Source: Russula earlei
Lineage: Eukaryota > Basidiomycota > Agaricomycetes > Russulales > Russulaceae
Direction of reading: 5' to 3'
Length of the DNA stretch: 64,000 nt
Assembly: GCA_025769875.1 (NCBI GenBank)
Contig: JAGFNK010000070.1
Span: forward strand, 62,001-126,000
In this document: positions 58,751 through 64,000 of the stretch, piece by piece
How positions within the stretch are numbered: the first letter of the stretch is position 1
Layout: each line of letters starts with the position of its first letter
Notes under the pieces: model-generated
The model's input: the letters and a program-made list of their open reading frames with translations, nothing else
Databases searched by the model: none
What the model was told of the DNA's origin: nothing
Program-made: the position numbers and the translations under genes

Positions 58751-61700
58751 GTGGTAATGAACATGGACTTGGCTCTCCCTCCTCTTGCACCCATCGATGA
58801 TGATCTCGGCCAGAATAAAAATGGTCTTCCGCAGTTCTTTCCACGCTTTTTTATTCCACGCTTGCAGGACAAGCCTCAAGATCCAATCATGGACGCTCTT
58901 CGATTCGAACGGAAATCTGGGTCATCCCGGCCTGAAACCCCTCCCGAGCTTTTAAATATGGCGGAAATGAAAGTGCAAGGATTGTCCCAGGAGGAAAAGT
59001 GCACTTCCTTCTGGGAACATGCTGTGAAGAAAGAGGTTCGGGTTCAGGTGAGTTGACTTTCTCACAGGGTTCCTGTTCCTAACAAAGCGGTCAGAGTCAA
59101 ATCAGGTCATGGGACTCATCACGGCCATCATTCTCTCGAATCGCTTCGCCAGGTCCTTTTTTATCTGAGCAGTCAAGTGGCACTTTTGCGGCGGCTCGCC
59201 ACTTGTACGTTGCGACAGACGTATCTGGGGTCTACTCACTTACTCCCTTTCGCCAAAGCGTTAGCCCCCGACTTCAAGATCCAGCTTGGCACGTATCACA
59301 TGTCGGTCTGAGGGAGCTTTTCGTTTCCATCCAGAATATTCTTGTCGGAAACTCCTCGTCCTTGTATCGGTGGGATGTGCCCTCGGAGACCTTTCTTCTT
59401 CCTCCTGCCACCGATGGGAAGAGGGTGTTCATCGTGGTAGATGGGAAGGATGATGCACTCATGCAGAGGTATATCTGACCGACTACCTTCTCAGGCTGCT
59501 TCTCTTCACTTCACTTTTAGCTTCCTAAAACGTTTCCTGGTAATTGGCAGCCTATTGCGCCGACTAGACATGTTCGTGAATGGCCTGCGTCGCCGGTAAG
59601 CTATTACTGAATATCCGCTAGCTGTCAGAGCTGACTTTCGCTTTTCTCAGCTCCAGGACAGAATGTCAATCAGTCCACAGTTTCGCGCACGCGTTGACAA
59701 CGTGCATTGAGAATATTCGGCTACAGCTGTCGAAGTTTCCGGACTACAACTCCACGCAGATACCCCTTGGTCCCTCTGCCTTGTTTCTGAACCACGATGA
59801 ATTCGAAGACGTGTTGGTGGCCATCGCTTCTCTTTGCGGAAGGGTCGGTCTGCTACCTCTGGTTTATTGAGGAAGAACTGATCTCAGTTACTTTTCTAGT
59901 CTCTGGACTTGGGTCCATCGGAATACCCACCCTTCTTGTCGCAACCTGAGCTGCTCTTATCCAGCATCTATACCCACCTACAACACCACTTTGAGAAAGA
60001 TTCGATGCTTAGAACTCGGGCAATGCTAGCATACATCTTCACCGTTACTTCGGATGATTATTTTCAGACCCTAGGTTTATCGATTGGATACTATGGAGCA
60101 TTCCCAGCCGGTCAACCCAAGACTTCCTTCAACTCATCCGGCTTCGATCTCGGTGAGGGTGAGCAGGAGGACAACGAGTCTATTTCAAATAGCAGTGTTG
60201 ACGAGTTTCCCGGTTTTCATATCGTCGGATGCGATCGAGATACTCATGCGAGCGAGAAAATCTTTAAAGTTCCTGAGCACAGCGCAACCGGATCACCCTC
60301 TCTTGCAGCACTCATCTTCCCGCCGAAAAATCTCGTGGTTCTGGACCAGTGAAAAGGTCTCCGCCGTCTGGGATAGTAAGGATGATCTAGTCGGCTTATC
60401 AGAGACAATAGAGAGCGAGCCGGTATCAGCAATGAGCCCCATTCCATCCCTGGATAGTGGAATTTTAGAGCAGTTTAAAGTATTTAGCTGTGAACCTGGC
60501 GCTCACCTTGGCCCCTCTGCTCGAGGAGCCGAGTCCACATTACAGTCCTTCCTAGTGGACTTCCCACCGTATCTCCCACCCTTGACACCGACCCTATCGC
60601 TCCTCTCCGACCTTGTATTGTCACCCCTCATCGCGCACGGCACCTTCATCTCCGGTGCGCTAATTTCTTTGTTACTCTCCCCGAGGTCACACCTCCATAT
60701 ACACTCCCACCTTGTCCTCCTGCGATCTTACCTGTTCCTCACCCTTCCTGCATTCACCATGCGTCTGCAAGCTGCTCTATTCTCGGACTCAGATGACTGG
60801 AATTTTGAGGGCAGCACTATGCGCGCAATGGCAAAGTCCACACGCAAGAGCGCCGTCTCCGGAGGATCAGGTGCTAAGTGGGCGGTTGGCTTAGGACTTG
60901 GACTTGCGGAAAGAGACTCCTGGCCCCCAGGCGGATCTGACTTGAGCTATTACTTGCGGACCGTGATTGTGGATTCACTCGAGTCACTTATCAAACTGAC
61001 CGGTGGAGAACTCCTCGAAGAATTTGAGGGGAGACGTCGAATATTCATGGAAGGCGAGTACAGGCTTGGGTTCGCTATCCGCGATCTTCCAGCTGGATCC
61101 GGCCGTGAGCGATGGCTCAACGCTTCTTGTGGGTACACTGCTCTCGTTCTAGGGGTATTTTGAACACTGATGCATCGAAACTAGCGATAGAGTGTGTATA
61201 AAAACACCATTTTCCAAGTCTCTAACTGACATACTCTCGAGGGCTCTCGATTTCCTCCTCATGGACTACAAGCCTCCACCTCCACTTGATGTCGTGATCA
61301 CGCCCGGTGTACTTTCGAAATATCAACGCATATTCTCCTTCATCCTGCGCCTTCTCCGAGGTGAGACCGATTCCTCCAATTGTACAATTCACGTGTATAA
61401 CGATCTGTAGTACAAAACGCTCTTGCTGCTCTGTTCCGCATGTCTCGCGAATCGCCACTCTTCCCCACCCTCACGTCTGCCAACGACGCTACTGCTGCGG
61501 TTCCGATTCTCGGCGCAGTCGTTCATATCTACGATCACGTCACACGTTCCCGACGTTGCCGTTCGCGGCAACGTGGATCCATTCCTGGCGCGCCTTACCC
61601 CAGGCACGTTCACGGACGTGTTCGAACTGGCAGACGCACATTCGGACATGATGGACGACGTGTTGAGCGCGTGCCTGTTGCGTTCCAGCCAGCGGACGGC

Positions 61701-62097
61701 GGGCGACGCCCTGCGAGGTTGCATGGAAATCGCGCTCGAGTTGTGCGTTCTCGCAGGGGAAAGGCGGCGCGGGCGGATAGAGGAGTATGCCGCGGTGCCT
61801 TTGCTCGAGACCCTCCACGCGTCTTTCGTCGAGAGGATGAACATCCTGGTGAGCAAATCTCGCCGTATGGTGCGGTTCAGATATGTGACGTCTCGGCCGT
61901 AGATAAAAACATTGCGCGAACAGGTCGAGAAGGAGTCGGCGTCTTCTCACATCTCCTTAGAGCGTTCGCACTTGGTAGCAGAGGGGCTGAGGGGTCCAAA
62001 GGCGACGGGCGGCGCTGGAAGTCTGCATCATCTCCTCATCAGACTCGACATTGGCCTGGACGAAAGGACACCTTCGAGCGCACTTCATACGACTTGA
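58751..62097 (+). CDS. Gamma-tubulin complex component (Spc97/Spc98, GCP family)
   Basis: Microtubule-nucleation factor at the spindle pole body. N-terminus: FPRFFIPRLQDKPQDPIMDA. The grip1-like region includes HLYVATDVSGVYSLTPF, HVSHVGLRELFVSIQNILVG, FLKRFLVIGSLLRRLDMFVN, HSFAHALTTCIENIRLQLSK and YTHLQHHFEKDSMLRTRAML. The grip2 region starts FPVFISSDAIEILMRARKSL and continues LIAHGTFISGALISLL, LRSYLFLTLPAFTMRLQAAL, ALDFLLMDYKPPPPLDVVI, LSKYQRIFSFILRLLR and FVERMNIL, ending LHHLLIRLDIGLDE. The frame breaks at the TTT run 60206-60208; reading TT restores VDEFPVFISSD. Which GCP it is cannot be settled; the divergent, insert-rich grip regions favour GCP4-6 types over GCP2/3. Confidence 0.88.
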
Positions 62098-62444
62098 CGA
62101 TGACGACAAACAAATATATATCATCGGGATTGGAGGACATATCTAGAGAGCCACACAACGACTACACATAGCTTGTGGAGGGAGGTGTAGTTCATATGTA
62201 CAGTACTTGTTAACTGAAGCATAAAATGATAGCGTGTTAAAGTAATTTTGTACAATGCAAATGCGAGCGTGATGAATGCATAGTATGGGTGGATCCCAAG
62301 TGAACATGAAGATGGGCATGCGACATGAATGTGAAAACAAAATGGGCAGATTGAAGCAAGTGAGAGAAGAAGACGACAATAGAAAAGAGATGCATAAATA
62401 AGACGACTCCTTTTCTTTGTTTTGCAAAGAGGGTTTTTGTTCGT
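62098..62444. other. Spacer between convergent genes
   Basis: 3' regions of the gamma-tubulin complex gene and cdc6. AT-rich. No other feature. Confidence 0.5.
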
Positions 62445-64000
62445 TCAATCTTTCGTCGCGTCGTCAAAGCCAATGTCGGTCTGGGCGCCAGGTCGTTGGG
62501 CGCGAGCCTCCTTGCGGATCCGAGCAAGCTCTCGCTTCCAGATGCCTTCGACCTCTTCTTCACAAATATCCTTCGCCTCCGCGCCGATACCAAGTCCACG
62601 GAGAACCTCGTCTAGCCTGACACCTTCCATAAGGGCCACACTGCGATCCTGCTGGGCGCCGGCGAGACTTTTCGCACCCCGACCAGAGAAGGAAGTCGTC
62701 CGCGCGACTTTGCGACCGGTCAACAAGGCGGATAGCGTTATGAGCCCAATGGTCTCCAATACGCCTGCCAGGTCACCAAACTCGCTGCGCGACACGGGTG
62801 TGAAAGCATCCGACCCGTGGCGCGTGAGCATGGCGACATAGAAAACGTGTAATTGTGACACCTGGATTCCTGCTTGGGTCGGGGGAAGAGTCGGTGACGA
62901 ATTTGAGCGTTTTACCGGCGACCATGGAGGGCATCCTTGCGCAGGCGTGAGAAGCGGAAGCGACGCTTCCGTGCGACGGCAGGCCACGACAAGCGCAAGC
63001 AAAGCGAGCCGCGCGTGTAGGCCGAGATTCCGTACTTTGATGACAGTCTCGCTGTTAGTCGAACTTTTGACTGGTAGTGTAGACGGCGTGACCGTTGCAA
63101 GCCTTGAATGCCGGAGCATATGCATTGAGAGCAGCGAGAATATGAGATGGGGTCACAGGGGGCGTATCCTTGTCACTGGCTGGAGGTTGCGTGACAGCAA
63201 GGTCAATTGCACGGCGTAAAACCTCAAACAGGCAGCGAACATCTCCCGTCTGCGCTGCAATTTTCCTGGAAAGAAGTGTAAGGGTCGACAGGGGAAGGAA
63301 TCGTTGGACTGTGGCCTCGGTGCTCGGGCTGTCAAGTGAGGTAAGTGGTTTGAGACGCGAATGAAGGATGGAAAGGAGTTGTTCGTGATCATAAGGCGTG
63401 AAATGAACTGTGGAAACACCTATTACACTATCAAGGGAGAGTGTGGATGCAGAGGATGTAAGTGTGTGGGTGTTGGCGATGCCAATTATACGCAGAGTCG
63501 AGGAGTGTTTGTGTGCAAGGGTAAAAAGAGACGCAAGTGTCTGTGATGAGACAGCCACATGGTCGACCTCATCAAGAACAAGAATACTGCCAGGAGCACG
63601 TGAGCCGAGGCTAATATGACATCTTGCAGGGACTGACCATTTAGAAGTTCTGCTGGAAAGCAATTTTTCGACGATCTCGTAATGTCGAGTCTTGCCTCTT
63701 CGTTTATCGAGGGGTCCCAGTTCCTCGACTAGCCGCTCCCACACGGCTTCGAGGCCATTGAGTGCCATGCAGTTGAGAAGTACGAGGTTGACATTATTCT
63801 TGAGGAGTTCGACCTCGAAGGTTGCCAATATGGAGTTTACAAGAGCAGTCTTACCACAGCCAGGGGAGCCGGAAATATACAAGACCGGTCTCGTTACGTC
63901 AGAGACAGGTCCAGAGTTGAAGAATTCGGTGATGAAATTTCTAATGACTTGCTCCTCGTGAATACGACCAGCGATCTCATGGGAGGTGTTACATGTCGCA
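62445..64000 (-). CDS. cdc6: Cdc6/Cdc18 replication licensing ATPase, partial (5' end beyond window)
   Basis: AAA+ ATPase that loads the MCM helicase at origins together with ORC and Cdt1. The visible part enters at the right edge in frame (HEIAGRIHEEQVIRNFITEF), then Walker A GSPGCGKTALV, LNCMALNGLEAVWERLVEE, Walker B SILVLDEVDHVA, sensor 1 RIIGIANTHT, FTPYDHEQLLSILHSRL, VQRFLPLSTLTLLSRKIAA and sensor 2 QTGDVRCLFEVLRRAIDLA. The C-terminal winged helix reads KVRNLGLHARLALLALVVAC, VSQLHVFYVAMLTRHGSDAF and SEFGDLAGVLETIGLITLSA. The frame shifts by one base at 63061-63065 (GAACT on +), between the ATPase and winged-helix parts; dropping one base restores the reading. Orc1 is less likely because no BAH domain context is visible and the C-terminal part is Cdc6-like. 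Confidence 0.92.

Noticed and set aside
1..64000. tRNA, rRNA, CRISPR or viral elements
   Set aside because: I scanned for tRNA B-box-like GGTTCGAAT motifs, spaced direct repeats and reverse transcriptase or capsid motifs and saw none that I could support by eye.

Overview
The window is nuclear DNA from a filamentous basidiomycete, most likely an Agaricomycete. Genes are dense on both strands and are cut by many short introns of about 45-80 nt with GTNNGT donors and CTNAC-like branch points. The gene set also fits: a thaumatin-like protein, a SUR7/PalI protein, a fused ThiE-ThiM enzyme, CH-DH-PH-PB1 Cdc24, Agaricomycete-style F-box and BTB proteins, and Zn2Cys6 regulators. There is no operon structure, CRISPR array or prophage. 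I see no tRNA or rRNA gene.

Layout, left to right: the 3' end of a W2-domain translation factor (+); a Zn2Cys6 regulator (-) divergent from a thaumatin-like protein (+); a small Lys/Ala-rich protein (+); a basidiomycete protein with what looks like a dead Ulp1-type protease fold (-); replication factor Ctf4/Mcl1 (+); mitochondrial transcription factor Mtf1 (-) head to head with the CLN3/battenin homologue (+); DEAD-box helicase Dbp4 (-) head to head with the TAPT1/Emp65 homologue (+); two low-complexity unknown proteins (-); a SUR7/PalI protein (+); the thiamine enzyme Thi6 (+); a PHYHD1-like dioxygenase (-) head to head with an F-box protein (+); a probable two-exon Cys-containing small gene (-); a Rap1-like BRCT/Myb protein (-) divergent from Cdc24 (+); a cytosolic GH63-like hydrolase (-); a RhoGAP (-); a mitochondrial carrier (-); a coiled-coil/RGG protein (-); a doubtful small Cys-rich ORF (+); a BTB protein (+); a gamma-tubulin complex component (+); and Cdc6 (-), cut by the window edge.

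The genes do not form one pathway. Several serve chromosome replication and maintenance (Ctf4, Cdc6, Rap1-like, the gamma-tubulin complex component). Two serve Rho-GTPase polarity control (Cdc24 and a RhoGAP). Others serve ribosome and mitochondrial expression (Dbp4, Mtf1). Many neighbours are head to head with very short shared promoters.

One caution applies throughout. At about 15 places a conserved protein continues only if one base is removed or added, usually in a short homopolymer. Most are one-base insertions. This looks like residual long-read assembly error rather than a set of pseudogenes, but it makes several gene models approximate. Coordinates of multi-exon genes run from start codon to stop codon and include introns.
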